Below are positions 1 to 7,283 of a DNA stretch of 13,585 nucleotides, piece by piece (within the stretch, counting starts at the first letter, position 1; every line of letters begins with the position of its first letter). The notes under the pieces are model-generated. The model had not been told where the DNA came from. It saw nothing but the letters and a program-made list of their open reading frames with translations, and made no database searches. Source of the stretch: Acidimicrobiaceae bacterium (GTDB lineage Bacteria; Actinomycetota; Acidimicrobiia; Acidimicrobiales; RAAP-2); assembly GCA_003151555.1 (NCBI GenBank), contig PLXU01000192.1, positions 1 to 13,585 of the forward strand, read 5' to 3'. The translations under genes were made by a program, and so were the position numbers.

Positions 1-462
1 GACGCCGCCGGTCTGCCCATCCTGCCCGGGCTCGTCAACTTCGACGAGGTCGCCTCCGGCGCCATGGACCACGCCATCCGCTTCACCGCCGAGTGCACCC
101 AGGAGTCCTACTTGTGGCCGGCCCGCCACGAGGCCGGTCAATCGAACACCAATTGCCCGCCCATGGGCGCACGCTTTCGCTTGAACGATTCCTTTACGTT
201 GCCCGCGTCGGCCTGTAGTTCGTTCTGCCAGACGGTGCTCACCACCATGAAGACCTACGGGCTCATCTTGGCCGACAACGGCAGCAACTGGTACTTCCAG
301 GGAACGGCCGACCGACGATGGACGTACAACGAGGTCGACCAATTGAAGCAGATTCCGGCCAACCAGTTCGTGGCGGTGGACGAGTCGTGTTTGGTGGTGA
401 GTCCCAACTCCGGAGAGGCTCTCCAGCCGGGGACCGCCCCGTACACGCAGAGCTGCGGCTGA
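1..462 (+). CDS. Conserved secreted/unknown protein, C-terminal part (5' end outside window)
   Basis: The frame is open from base 1 and ends at TGA 460-462, so only the last 153 residues are present and the true start lies upstream. The visible part begins with an AAGLPILPGLVNFDEV stretch, then GAMDHAIRFT, YLWPARHEAG, PPMGARFRLN and TYGLILADNGSNWYFQG. From memory this order (GLPILPGL, HA-RFT, WPARH, PPMG-RFRL, LADNGS-WY) is a conserved block in a family of exported bacterial proteins of unknown role, some fused to Ig-like or carbohydrate-related domains. Five cysteines are present, which suits an extracytoplasmic location. I know of no catalytic assignment. The ATG at 64 is internal to the conserved block and is not the start. 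The gene converges on a minus-strand membrane-protein gene whose stop is 69 bases away. Confidence 0.8.
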   Translation, partial: DAAGLPILPGLVNFDEVASGAMDHAIRFTAECTQESYLWPARHEAGQSNTNCPPMGARFRLNDSFTLPASACSSFCQTVLTTMKTYGLILADNGSNWYFQGTADRRWTYNEVDQLKQIPANQFVAVDESCLVVSPNSGEALQPGTAPYTQSCG

Positions 463-531
463 AGTATTCCTTCTTTCTTTTGGAAAGTAACTACGATCCG
501 TGGACCGCGAACCGGCTGCCAGAAATGGATT

Positions 532-924
532 TCAAGAAGACAGGGCGAGCACGACGCAACAGCCGCACAGCAGAAGTGCCGTGGGCGCCATCAGGAATCG
601 TTCCCATCGACTGGCTGAGGCCACATTCGCCAGCGCACTTAGGCCGAAGATCGTCGCGAACACCCAGATGCCGATGTGCACTGCCATGTTGCGACTGACG
701 ACGCCAAGGAGGCCACCGCGAGCGAGGACAAAATAGAACGCCGCCAGAAAAATGACCGCTGAGGCGGCGCTCGCCACGCGCAGTTTTCGGGGCAGCACGA
801 CGTTCGCTCCACCGAAGGCCGCCGCACCCAAGGGCAAGCCCGCGGCGAGTAGCACTTGAAAAACCAATAGGGCAATGACGCCAATCGCGGCAACCAGGAC
901 CACCCAATCCGTCATTGAATGCAT
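532..924 (-). CDS. Small integral membrane protein with four predicted helices, unknown function
   Basis: This encodes 130 residues that are strongly hydrophobic. Likely transmembrane segments lie at about residues 5-28, 51-69, 80-103 and 109-128, joined by short loops carrying the few charged residues (PRKLR at 45-49, SRN near 78, SRWERF at 105-110). The start is ATG at 924, chosen because GGAAGG lies 6 bases upstream. A second ATG three codons in (915) is less well spaced. The frame stays open further upstream to 1083, but those 53 codons encode polar, non-membrane sequence and lack a comparable ribosome binding site, so I exclude them. Small four-helix proteins of this size occur in many actinobacteria without known function. 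No motif identifies a transporter or enzyme. The gene is divergent from the ferritin-like gene. Confidence 0.65.
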   Translation of the reverse strand: MHSMTDWVVLVAAIGVIALLVFQVLLAAGLPLGAAAFGGANVVLPRKLRVASAASAVIFLAAFYFVLARGGLLGVVSRNMAVHIGIWVFATIFGLSALANVASASRWERFLMAPTALLLCGCCVVLALSS

Positions 925-1162
925 ATCCAACCTTCCGTCACGTACGAGAGCCACAAAGTGTCGGTTGTCCCATTCTTCTACAGGTGCAGGGTCGACCAAT
1001 CGTTTCCAAAGTCCTAACCGTACGGCGTCGGTGACTACGGACTGGCACCGGCCCACAAACCGGAAGTGCAAAGGCAGCGGCACGATCTACTGATCGGCCC
1101 AGGTTCGACTCGTGGTGCCGCTGTTAAAATGTCAGCGAGTCCGGCGAGGAGAAAGTGGAACC
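925..1162. other. Divergent intergenic region between membrane protein and ferritin genes
   Basis: These 238 bases separate two divergent gene starts and should hold both promoters. Beyond the two Shine-Dalgarno sequences (GGAAGG for the minus gene, GAGGAG at 1146-1151 for the plus gene) I could not identify a convincing -35/-10 pair, an iron-responsive (Fur/IdeR-like) box or a hairpin. Confidence 0.4.
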
Positions 1163-1693
1163 ATGAAAGAATTTCTGACTGACGTGGAGACTTTGCGTAC
1201 GCGTGCGAGGCAGCACATGGAAAAAGGTCCCGTAACCGACGCCTACGGCGCTGACCTCAAACGGGTTCTCTACGTGCTGAACCAATCCCTGGCCACCGAA
1301 TTGGTGTGCGTCCTGCGTTACAAACGACACTATTTTACCGCCCGAGGCATCAACGCACAGTCAGCCGCCGACGAGTTTCTCGAACACGCCGACGAGGAAG
1401 CACGCCACGCCGACTTGATTGCCGCCCGCATCACTCAATTGGGGGGTGAGCCCGACTTCAATCCGGAGACGTTGACGGGCCGCAGTCACTCGGAATACAA
1501 CTCGGCCACCGAATTAGAGACCATGATCCGCGAAGACCTCGTGGCCGAACGAGTCGCGATTGCCGCCTACACCGAAATCATCGCGTGGCTGGGCGACGGC
1601 GACCCGACGACGCGACGAATGCTAGAAGAGATTCTCGCCGTGGAAGAAGAACACGCCGAGGACATGCTCGACCTGCTTGACGGACTCAAGTAA
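1163..1693 (+). CDS. Ferritin-like (Dps/bacterioferritin-type) iron-storage/detoxification protein
   Basis: The product has 176 residues and is mostly alpha-helical. The diiron (ferroxidase) ligand pattern of the ferritin superfamily is complete: E46 in the LATELVCVLRYKRHYF helix, E79-x-x-H82 in DEEARHAD, E129 in LVAERVAIAAY and E161-x-x-H164 in VEEEHAED. ITQLGGEPDF and DPTTRRMLEEIL are typical connecting segments of the ferritin-like subgroup related to bacterioferritin and DPSL proteins. Such proteins bind Fe(II), oxidise it with oxygen or peroxide and limit hydroxyl-radical formation in the cytoplasm. There is no obvious haem-ligating Met of true Bfr. The ATG at 1163 was chosen because GAGGAG at 1146-1151 precedes it and the homologous sequence begins there; the upstream in-frame extension from 1112 is unlike the family. 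The gene is probably monocistronic or read through into the exported propeller gene 119 bases downstream. Confidence 0.9.
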   Translation: MKEFLTDVETLRTRARQHMEKGPVTDAYGADLKRVLYVLNQSLATELVCVLRYKRHYFTARGINAQSAADEFLEHADEEARHADLIAARITQLGGEPDFNPETLTGRSHSEYNSATELETMIREDLVAERVAIAAYTEIIAWLGDGDPTTRRMLEEILAVEEEHAEDMLDLLDGLK

Positions 1694-1812
1694 TCCCTCG
1701 TCGAGACGCTGGCCGCTAACTCCAGATCGGTCTCGAGGACTAGCGTGAAGTGCAAGGGCGCATCACCAGAGAGTTAAGCCTTTCGAGAGGCCGGAGAGTC
1801 AGGGTCAGAGTC

Positions 1813-3222
1813 GTGATTCACGTGCGCCGTGGTTCGTTGGGTGCCATTGCCCTCGCGGGCGTGCTGTTGGGATCGACGTTCGTCATCATTGGCGATCAAT
1901 CCAATCTTGTTGCCGGCGCCACCTCGGCTCAGAGTAACTCGCCGTGGACCGTGTATCACGGCGACGCCCAGGGCACGGGCGTGACCACCTCCTTCAAGTC
2001 GATCAACACCTCGAACCCAGCGTGGACGTCACCTCAGCTGGACGGGCAACTCTTCGGTCAGCCCGTCGAACTACAGGGTGATGTGTACGTGGCGACCGAG
2101 AATGACACTGTCTACGCGCTGTCATCCACCACCGGAGCGGTCATCTGGTCCCGACACTTCGCCCAAGCTGTTCCTTCGTCGGACCTGCCCTGTGGCAACA
2201 TTTCACCCACCGTTGGCATCACCGGCACGCCAGTGATTGATCCGATCAGGAAGGAGATCTTCGTCGTTGGCGATGAACTCATCAACGGAAAACCCGAGCA
2301 CCGACTGGTGGGCCTTAACACAACCTCCGGTGCGCTCGAACTTAATCGCGACGTCGATCCACGCGGTTCTGACGCGGCGGCACTGCTGCAGCGCACCGGA
2401 CTCAACCTGGACGAGGGTCACGTGGTCTTTGCCATGGGGGGCAACTACGGAGACTGCGCGGCCTATCGGGGCCGGGTTGTCTCGGTGGCCGAAACTAGTT
2501 CGAAGCCAAGATTCTTCACTGTGGACGCGAGGCGCGGCAACAGTGAGGGAGCAATCTGGATGGGGGGTGCCGCGCCAGTGGTCGGTGCCACGGGTGACAT
2601 CTGGGTCAGCGTTGGCAACGGTTCGGTCACTTCCTCCGGCCAGCCCTTCGACGACAGTGACTCGGTGCTGGAGATCTCGCCGACGATGCGCTTGCTCCAG
2701 TACTTCGCGCCCACCACGTGGGCCCAAGACAACGCCACCGACCGCGACATGACAACGGCGCCCGTCCTCTTACCTCACGGCCAGGTGCTGCTCACCGGCA
2801 AATCTCGAATTGTGTACCTCTTGAACGAAGCCCACTTGGGCGGCATTGGTCGCGGCGAGGCCAGTCTCGGATCAGCGTGCACCAACGACATCGAGGGCGG
2901 CAGTGCCACCATTGGACAGGTCGTCTACTTGCCTTGTAACACCGGTCCCGTAGCAATCCGAGCAATGGCCAATCCCCCGTCGCTCAAAATCCTGTGGAGC
3001 GCCACCATCCAAGGCGGCGGCGGTCCTCCCATTGTGGCCGCGGGCTTGGTATGGACCGTCGGTCGAAACGGCGTCCTGTACGGGCTTGACCCTTCCACGG
3101 GTTCGGTGAGCCAGCAGGCGACGATTGGCGTACCGGCCAACCACTTTCCGACGCCCGGCGTTGGTAATGGGCTTCTCCTGGTGGCCAACGCCAATCAAGT
3201 CATCGCGTTCAGCGCAAGCTGA
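1813..3222 (+). CDS. Exported PQQ-like beta-propeller repeat protein
   Basis: The product has 469 residues. An N-terminal export signal is visible: a short basic start (MIHVRRG), a hydrophobic core at about residues 8-27, and a possible signal-peptidase site after TSA-39. The rest is a WD40/PQQ-type propeller (BamB-like repeats). Blade motifs include GDVYVATENDTVYALSS and TTGAVIW (about 89-112), a LVGLNTTSGAL blade, GATGDIWVSVGNGS, GKSRIVYLLN, and near the C-terminus LVWTVGRNGVLYGLDPSTG and LLLVANANQVIAFS. It probably acts outside the membrane as a binding or scaffold domain; no PQQ-enzyme catalytic residues were recognised. The GTG at 1813 was preferred over an in-frame GTG at 1750. The 21 codons between are rich in AGA/AGG and include TTA, unlike the rest of the gene, although 1750 has a fair GAGGA site 10 bases upstream. 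Coding-like sequence continues in frame after the TGA (see 3223-3327). Confidence 0.85.
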   Translation: MIHVRRGSLGAIALAGVLLGSTFVIIGDQSNLVAGATSAQSNSPWTVYHGDAQGTGVTTSFKSINTSNPAWTSPQLDGQLFGQPVELQGDVYVATENDTVYALSSTTGAVIWSRHFAQAVPSSDLPCGNISPTVGITGTPVIDPIRKEIFVVGDELINGKPEHRLVGLNTTSGALELNRDVDPRGSDAAALLQRTGLNLDEGHVVFAMGGNYGDCAAYRGRVVSVAETSSKPRFFTVDARRGNSEGAIWMGGAAPVVGATGDIWVSVGNGSVTSSGQPFDDSDSVLEISPTMRLLQYFAPTTWAQDNATDRDMTTAPVLLPHGQVLLTGKSRIVYLLNEAHLGGIGRGEASLGSACTNDIEGGSATIGQVVYLPCNTGPVAIRAMANPPSLKILWSATIQGGGGPPIVAAGLVWTVGRNGVLYGLDPSTGSVSQQATIGVPANHFPTPGVGNGLLLVANANQVIAFSAS

Positions 3223-3327
3223 AGCACCCACGACGTCGCCGTCGACCTGTCGGACCCGCTGGGTCGTCCCTTGCTTTTCTTGCGCGACGCCAATGACGAG
3301 CCGTTGGCGATCGTAAGGACCCGCTAA
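3223..3327 (+). other. Coding-like in-frame extension after the propeller gene stop
   Basis: Directly after TGA 3220-3222 the same frame stays open for 34 codons to TAA 3325-3327. It has good codon usage and reads as natural protein, for example VDLSDPLGRPLLFLRDAND followed by EPLAIVRTR. It has no ATG or ribosome binding site of its own. It could be a remnant of the 3' end of another gene, a former C-terminus cut off by a nonsense change, or a chance open frame in GC-rich DNA. I do not recognise the family. Confidence 0.25.
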
Positions 3328-3366
3328 TAAGGAATTTCGCTCGAATCAAAGGCGAGCTTGGCACTT

Positions 3367-5457
3367 ATGGTCTTGCCAATGGGGGCAACTGAACACCCCA
3401 CGGATAACATCGAACATATGTTCGCTTCTCGACGAGAACTCAATCCCCGACAACTCGAGGCGGCCTGCTTTGGCGATGGTCCGCTGCGAGTGATGGCCGG
3501 ACCGGGGACCGGGAAAACGACGACGCTCACTGCGCGCGTGGAGTTCCTCCTCGAGCACGGTGTGGTACCCGAGCGAATCTTGCTCTTAACGTTCACTCGC
3601 CGCTCGGCGCGCGAGATAGTGAATCGGGTGCGGGCCATTAGGGGCGCCGAACAGGTTCGCCGAGTCGCCGGCGGAACCTTTCATTCGGTGGCGCACCGCA
3701 CGCTTCGACATCACCACGCGGCGCTGGGTTTGCCCGAGGGATTCGGAGTGCTCGATCACGGCGACGCCGCTGACCTCATGGACCTGGTGCGCGGGGACCT
3801 GGGCATCCTGAGCGGCGAGCGACGCCTTCCGCGCAAGTCGACCCTGGCCGCGCTGTACTCGCGCACGGTCAACACCGGTGTCCCCCTGGTCGACGTGATG
3901 CTCGACTCCACGCCGTGGTGCGCCGACCGATCCGATGAAGTCGCGTCGGTCTTCACGGCCTTCGTGGCGAGAAAACGGTCGCTAGGGCTGCTGGACTTCG
4001 ACGACCTACTACTGTTCTGGCGCGCTGCGGTGCAGGATGACGCCCTGGGTGGTGCGCTCGGCGCATCCTATGACCACATACTGGTTGACGAGTTCCAGGA
4101 CGTCAATCTTCTCCAACTGGACGTGCTCGTAGGACTTCGCCGCGCCGACCCCCGCTTGACCTTGGTGGGCGACGACGCGCAAGCGATCTACGGCTTTCGC
4201 GGAGCGTCGCCGCGGTTCTTGCTCAACGCGGAGCGCTACTTCGACGGACTCACCACCATTACCCTCGACGCCAACTATCGATCGTCGGCCGCCATACTCA
4301 AGGTGGCCAACGCCGTCGCCGCCGACGCGCCCGAAGGGTTCAGCGCCATCCTGCACGAAGAGAGCCCCGTCATTGGTGCCGGCCAACCGCTGCTCGTGCA
4401 CTGCGCCGACGAGCGACAGCAATCGGAATTCGTGACCGACCGCGTCCTCGAACTGTACGAGCAGGGCGTGATCCTGCAAAAGCAGGCGGTACTGTTTCGC
4501 GCCGCGCACCACAGCGCCGACTTGGAGATCGAACTCTCGCGGCGGCGAATCCCCTTCGTCAAGTACGGCGGCCTGCGCTACCTCGAAGCGGCGCACGTGA
4601 AGGACTTGTTGGCGGCCTTTCGACTGGCCGACAATCCCCGAGACGAGATGGCCTGGTTTCGCCTCCTGCAACTACTGCCGGGGGTCGGACCGGCGAAGGC
4701 CCGCCGAGCCATCGATGAGTTACGAGACGCCGACCGTACCCTTCCGCTCTCGCACGCCACAATCCTGGAGCGATGGCCGCACGTCGTGGACGTCCTACCC
4801 AGCGATACCCAAGCGATGTCGCTCAGCCTGGCCGGCGCGATGTGCGCACACTCCAATGAGCCGGTACCGATCCACGCGGAACGGATCCGGCGCGCCATGA
4901 CGCCGCTCATTACGGCCTCCTACGACGACGCCGCGCCCCGACTCGAGGATCTGGGTGCCCTGGTGCTGGCCTGCGCGGAGGCGACGCGATTGAGCGACGT
5001 GGCCGCCGAGCAGACCCTCGAGCCGCCGGCCTCCACGGGAGATTTTGCGGGTCCCCCGATGGTGGACGAGGACTGGTTGGTCCTGTCGACGGTGCACTCC
5101 GCCAAGGGCCTCGAGTTCGACGCGGTACACGTCATCCACGCGGCCGACGGGAACTTTCCCTCCGACATGGCCCTGGGCTCGGCTGAGGGGCTTGAGGAAG
5201 AACGGCGCCTCTTCTACGTCGCCATCACGCGGGCTCGGCGTAATCTCGCGATCTACGTACCGCTTCGTTACCACCACCACCGGGTGCGCGACGATCACTC
5301 CTGGGCCCAGCCGTCGCGTTTCCTGAGTCATCCGGTGCGCGCCACCCTGGAGGAAATTCCGTTTGTCAATTCACCCGACCCGAGCCTCGCCCTGTCGACG
5401 ATAGTCTCAATCGACGGATCAGACGTCGTGGCGGGACAATTGTCCAAATTGTGGTAG
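3367..5457 (+). CDS. UvrD/Rep/PcrA-type SF1A ATP-dependent DNA helicase
   Basis: The product has 696 residues, close to the 650-750 usual for UvrD-like enzymes, and moves 3'-5' on DNA in repair or replication restart. All SF1A motifs are present in order: Q-motif region LNPRQLEAA; Walker A GPGTGKT (about 45-51); motif Ia LLLTFTRRSAREI; Ib GGTFHS; Walker B VDEFQD (about 240-245); motif III GDDAQAIYGFRGA (268-280); motif IV NYRSS (303-307); an HhH-like LLPGVGPAKARRAIDEL (about 436-452); motif V TVHSAKGLEFD (575-585); and motif VI VAITRARR (618-625). No HRDC, Tudor or nuclease domain follows, so it resembles a minimal UvrD-like helicase rather than AdnAB or AddA. The start is uncertain: TTG 3358, ATG 3367, ATG 3379 and ATG 3418 are all in frame. 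3367 follows a GGCGAG sequence by 10 bases, while 3418 begins just before the conserved core. There are no helicase partners nearby. Confidence 0.93.
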   Translation: MVLPMGATEHPTDNIEHMFASRRELNPRQLEAACFGDGPLRVMAGPGTGKTTTLTARVEFLLEHGVVPERILLLTFTRRSAREIVNRVRAIRGAEQVRRVAGGTFHSVAHRTLRHHHAALGLPEGFGVLDHGDAADLMDLVRGDLGILSGERRLPRKSTLAALYSRTVNTGVPLVDVMLDSTPWCADRSDEVASVFTAFVARKRSLGLLDFDDLLLFWRAAVQDDALGGALGASYDHILVDEFQDVNLLQLDVLVGLRRADPRLTLVGDDAQAIYGFRGASPRFLLNAERYFDGLTTITLDANYRSSAAILKVANAVAADAPEGFSAILHEESPVIGAGQPLLVHCADERQQSEFVTDRVLELYEQGVILQKQAVLFRAAHHSADLEIELSRRRIPFVKYGGLRYLEAAHVKDLLAAFRLADNPRDEMAWFRLLQLLPGVGPAKARRAIDELRDADRTLPLSHATILERWPHVVDVLPSDTQAMSLSLAGAMCAHSNEPVPIHAERIRRAMTPLITASYDDAAPRLEDLGALVLACAEATRLSDVAAEQTLEPPASTGDFAGPPMVDEDWLVLSTVHSAKGLEFDAVHVIHAADGNFPSDMALGSAEGLEEERRLFYVAITRARRNLAIYVPLRYHHHRVRDDHSWAQPSRFLSHPVRATLEEIPFVNSPDPSLALSTIVSIDGSDVVAGQLSKLW

Positions 5458-5539
5458 AGAGCCTGTTGGACGACGGCGGTTGCGCAGACTCACGTCGAAC
5501 TCGCGATCAGTGCGCGCTACAAATGGCGAATCGAACGAC

Positions 5540-5845
5540 TTACGTCCCCAACTGCTGGTGGGCAATGAGTTCGATCCAAGTCACGCTGGCGGGCGGTCCG
5601 GTAATGCCGCCCTTGACGAGCGCCTCGCCGAGATTATCGTTCATGAACTTTTCTTGATGTTGGACCGTATCCCACACCTCGGTGACGACAAAACGGCCGC
5701 TGGAACTAAGACCGGCCGCATGAGACAACAAACCCTCAGGCCAAGGGCCCTCGTTGGTGTCGTAATCGATTCCAAGCTCCTTGTTCACCGCGTAGTACTC
5801 CGTTGAGCCAACTCCCTCAAACTCTATAATCACTTCCGCTGGCAT
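5540..5845 (-). CDS. Small ABM-like (dimeric alpha-beta barrel-like) conserved protein
   Basis: The product has 101 residues, beginning MPAEVIIEFEGVGSTEY. The ATG at 5845 is set by a strong ribosome binding site, AAGGGGAGG, ending 3 bases upstream. The frame is open further upstream to 5950 but that part is not family-like. The pattern of an N-terminal beta strand (EVIIEF), a helix with a Y-AVNKELGI-type segment, a central FVVTEVWDTVQHQEKFMND strand-helix unit and a C-terminal VTWIELIAHQ strand is that of antibiotic-biosynthesis-monooxygenase-like dimeric alpha-beta barrels. Proteins very like this, including the WPEGLLSHAAGL motif, are common in actinobacteria as stand-alone genes of unknown substrate. 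No catalytic residues can be assigned. The gene converges on the helicase gene (82 bases between stops) and is divergent from the next gene. Confidence 0.8.
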   Translation of the reverse strand: MPAEVIIEFEGVGSTEYYAVNKELGIDYDTNEGPWPEGLLSHAAGLSSSGRFVVTEVWDTVQHQEKFMNDNLGEALVKGGITGPPASVTWIELIAHQQLGT

Positions 5846-6074
5846 CGGCCTCCCCTTCCTATCGTTTTGGTGCCCTTTGGCACTTTTGAGAGTGTCGCAC
5901 ATTCTCGGTGTTCGCGCCACCGGATGGACGCTGTACGAACGGACCCTCAAAAACCCGTGGAGCGAGCACCGGCCGCGCGAGACTCCGTTCGCCTAGTAGT
6001 GCGCGTTGCTCCGACGCCTCACCTCGGAGTCCGCCGAGTCCACTCGCTAAGGTCGGGTGCGAGGGGTGACGCTG
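5846..6074. other. Divergent intergenic region
   Basis: These 229 bases lie between two divergent genes and should hold both promoters. Besides the two ribosome binding sites (AAGGGGAGG for the minus gene, GAGGGG at 6061-6066 for the plus gene) I see no convincing promoter pair, operator dyad or hairpin. Confidence 0.35.
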
Positions 6075-6446
6075 ATGAGTTACGAATTGATCTTCTGGCG
6101 TCAGACGACCATGATGTCGCAGTCGTCGAAGTCAATTTACGACTGCCTCAAAGCGGGCCAACCGGTCGACGGACTCGGCGAACTGCCCATCGAAGAATTC
6201 CTGTCGCGCGTGATCGACAACTTTGACGGCGCGCAAAGGCAGATGCAAGGTTCGAAGGAGTCGGTTATCTGGCACAGCCCGAACGGGGAGGACTCGTTCG
6301 AGGTGAACTGGTCGAATTGGCACGTTCGCGTGGATTGTCACCACGTGCAACTAACGGATATGAACCGCCTCGTCGAGATCGCCGCGTTGTTCGGCTGCCC
6401 ACCCTATGACCCGAAAACCGGCGAGCGGTTCCGACTTCCTCGATAA
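6075..6446 (+). CDS. Conserved protein of unknown function, 123 residues
   Basis: The ATG at 6075 has GAGGGG at 6061-6066, 8 bases upstream, and is preferred over the in-frame GTG at 6057. The protein is soluble with no signal or membrane segment. It starts MSYELIFWRQ, a beginning shared by a scattered bacterial family. It then has a helical segment (LGELPIEEFLSRVIDNF), a WHSPNGEDSFEVNWSNWHVR strand-rich centre and a conserved end, MNRLVEIAALFGCPPYDP followed by KTGERF. In my recollection relatives of this family appear as small stand-alone proteins and sometimes near polymorphic-toxin or immunity genes, but nothing here is a toxin, so I assign no role. The closing FGCP-YDP-TGERF motif is the best handle for a family search. 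The peroxiredoxin gene follows on the same strand after 106 bases. Confidence 0.75.
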   Translation: MSYELIFWRQTTMMSQSSKSIYDCLKAGQPVDGLGELPIEEFLSRVIDNFDGAQRQMQGSKESVIWHSPNGEDSFEVNWSNWHVRVDCHHVQLTDMNRLVEIAALFGCPPYDPKTGERFRLPR

Positions 6447-6486
6447 TGCGAATCCTCAATTGCGCCCATGCGTCGGAAGAAAAATC

Positions 6487-6496
6487 ACACTAGTGT
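6487..6496. promoter_or_regulatory. 10-bp perfect palindrome upstream of peroxiredoxin gene
   Basis: ACACTAGTGT is a perfect palindrome 56 bases before the peroxiredoxin start. Its placement between the upstream gene and the ribosome binding site suits an operator. A 10-bp palindrome is expected about once per kilobase by chance, so the support is weak. Confidence 0.2.
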
Positions 6497-6552
6497 CAGC
6501 GTCGAAAGCCAGTTTGACGCCGGCGGCGCCAACACTCGACAGGAGGAAGAAC

Positions 6553-7215
6553 ATGTCACTACGGATCAACGCGGAAGCTCCGAACTTCGATACGAAAACC
6601 ACACAGGGACAGATCAATTTTCACGACTGGATCGGCGACGGATGGGCGATACTGTTCTCGCACCCCAAGGACTTCACCCCCGTCTGCACGACCGAGTTGG
6701 GGTACATGGCCGGGCTGCAGCCACAATTCGCGGCCCGCAACACCAAGGTCATTGGGCTGAGCGTCGATCCGATCGCCAGCCACGAAAAGTGGGCGAAGGA
6801 CATCGAGGCGTCCCAGGGACACGCCGTCACCTTCCCGATGATCGGCGACCCCGAATTGAAGGTCGCCAAGCTCTACGACATGTTGCCTGAGGACGCCGGC
6901 GATACCTCCGAAGGCCGGACTGCGGCCGACAACCAGACCGTGCGCTCCTTGTTCGTAATCGGTCCAGACAAGAAGATCAAGGCCTCGCTCACCTACCCAA
7001 TGAGCACGGGACGTAACTTTGACGAGGTGCTGCGCCTACTGGATTCCTGCCAGCTCACCGCGGAGTACCGGGTGGCGACGCCGGTCAACTGGCACCACGG
7101 TGAGGACGTAATCATCGTGCCGGCTGTCTCCGATGACGACGCTCGCGTGAAGTACCCCGACGGCTGGAAGTCTCCGCTGCCCTACCTGCGCCTCGTGGCT
7201 GACCCCAGCGCGTAG
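6553..7215 (+). CDS. Prx6-type 1-Cys peroxiredoxin
   Basis: The product has 220 residues, the usual Prx6 length. This thiol peroxidase reduces hydrogen peroxide and organic hydroperoxides. The active site is visible: DFTPVCTTE with Thr42, Pro43 and peroxidatic Cys45, and the partner Arg131 in VRSLFVIGPDKK. The thioredoxin-fold start (SLRINAEAPNFDTKTTQG), IGLSVDPIASHEKW, FPMIGD and the extended C-terminal arm with ATPVNWHHGEDVIIVP and KYPDGWKSPLPYLR are diagnostic of the Prx6 rather than the AhpC group. A second cysteine, Cys166, lies in LLDSCQLTAEY, where most members I recall lack one. The ATG at 6553 has AGGAGG at 6541-6546. The open frame from 6406 overlaps the preceding gene and is not used. 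The gene converges on the SRPBCC gene through a nested inverted repeat. Confidence 0.95.
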   Translation: MSLRINAEAPNFDTKTTQGQINFHDWIGDGWAILFSHPKDFTPVCTTELGYMAGLQPQFAARNTKVIGLSVDPIASHEKWAKDIEASQGHAVTFPMIGDPELKVAKLYDMLPEDAGDTSEGRTAADNQTVRSLFVIGPDKKIKASLTYPMSTGRNFDEVLRLLDSCQLTAEYRVATPVNWHHGEDVIIVPAVSDDDARVKYPDGWKSPLPYLRLVADPSA

Positions 7216-7223
7216 GCACGCTC

Positions 7224-7265
7224 CGCGCCGCGAATGGCCCCACTGGTCGGCCAACGAGCGGCGCG
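7224..7265. terminator. Nested inverted repeat between convergent genes (possible bidirectional terminator)
   Basis: CGCGCCGC at 7224-7231 pairs with GCGGCGCG at 7258-7265, and inside it TGGCC (7235-7239) pairs with GGCCA (7249-7253). The structure lies just after the peroxiredoxin stop and just after the SRPBCC stop on the other strand. There is no T-run on either side, so it is not a classical intrinsic terminator. GC-rich actinobacteria often use such U-less hairpins. Confidence 0.4.
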
Positions 7266-7283
7266 CAGAAAGGCCGACGACGA

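Noticed and set aside
465..497. Possible terminator after the first gene
   Set aside because: Only a 4-base TTCC/GGAA pairing around a pyrimidine-rich loop, too weak to call.
4009..4671. 220-codon minus-strand open frame inside the helicase gene
   Set aside because: It lies opposite helicase motifs II-IV and has no protein-like features of its own.
3367..5457. Helicase as part of a defence system or AddAB/AdnAB nuclease complex
   Set aside because: No nuclease domain, no partner subunit and no defence genes adjoin it; the motif set is that of a stand-alone UvrD-like repair helicase.
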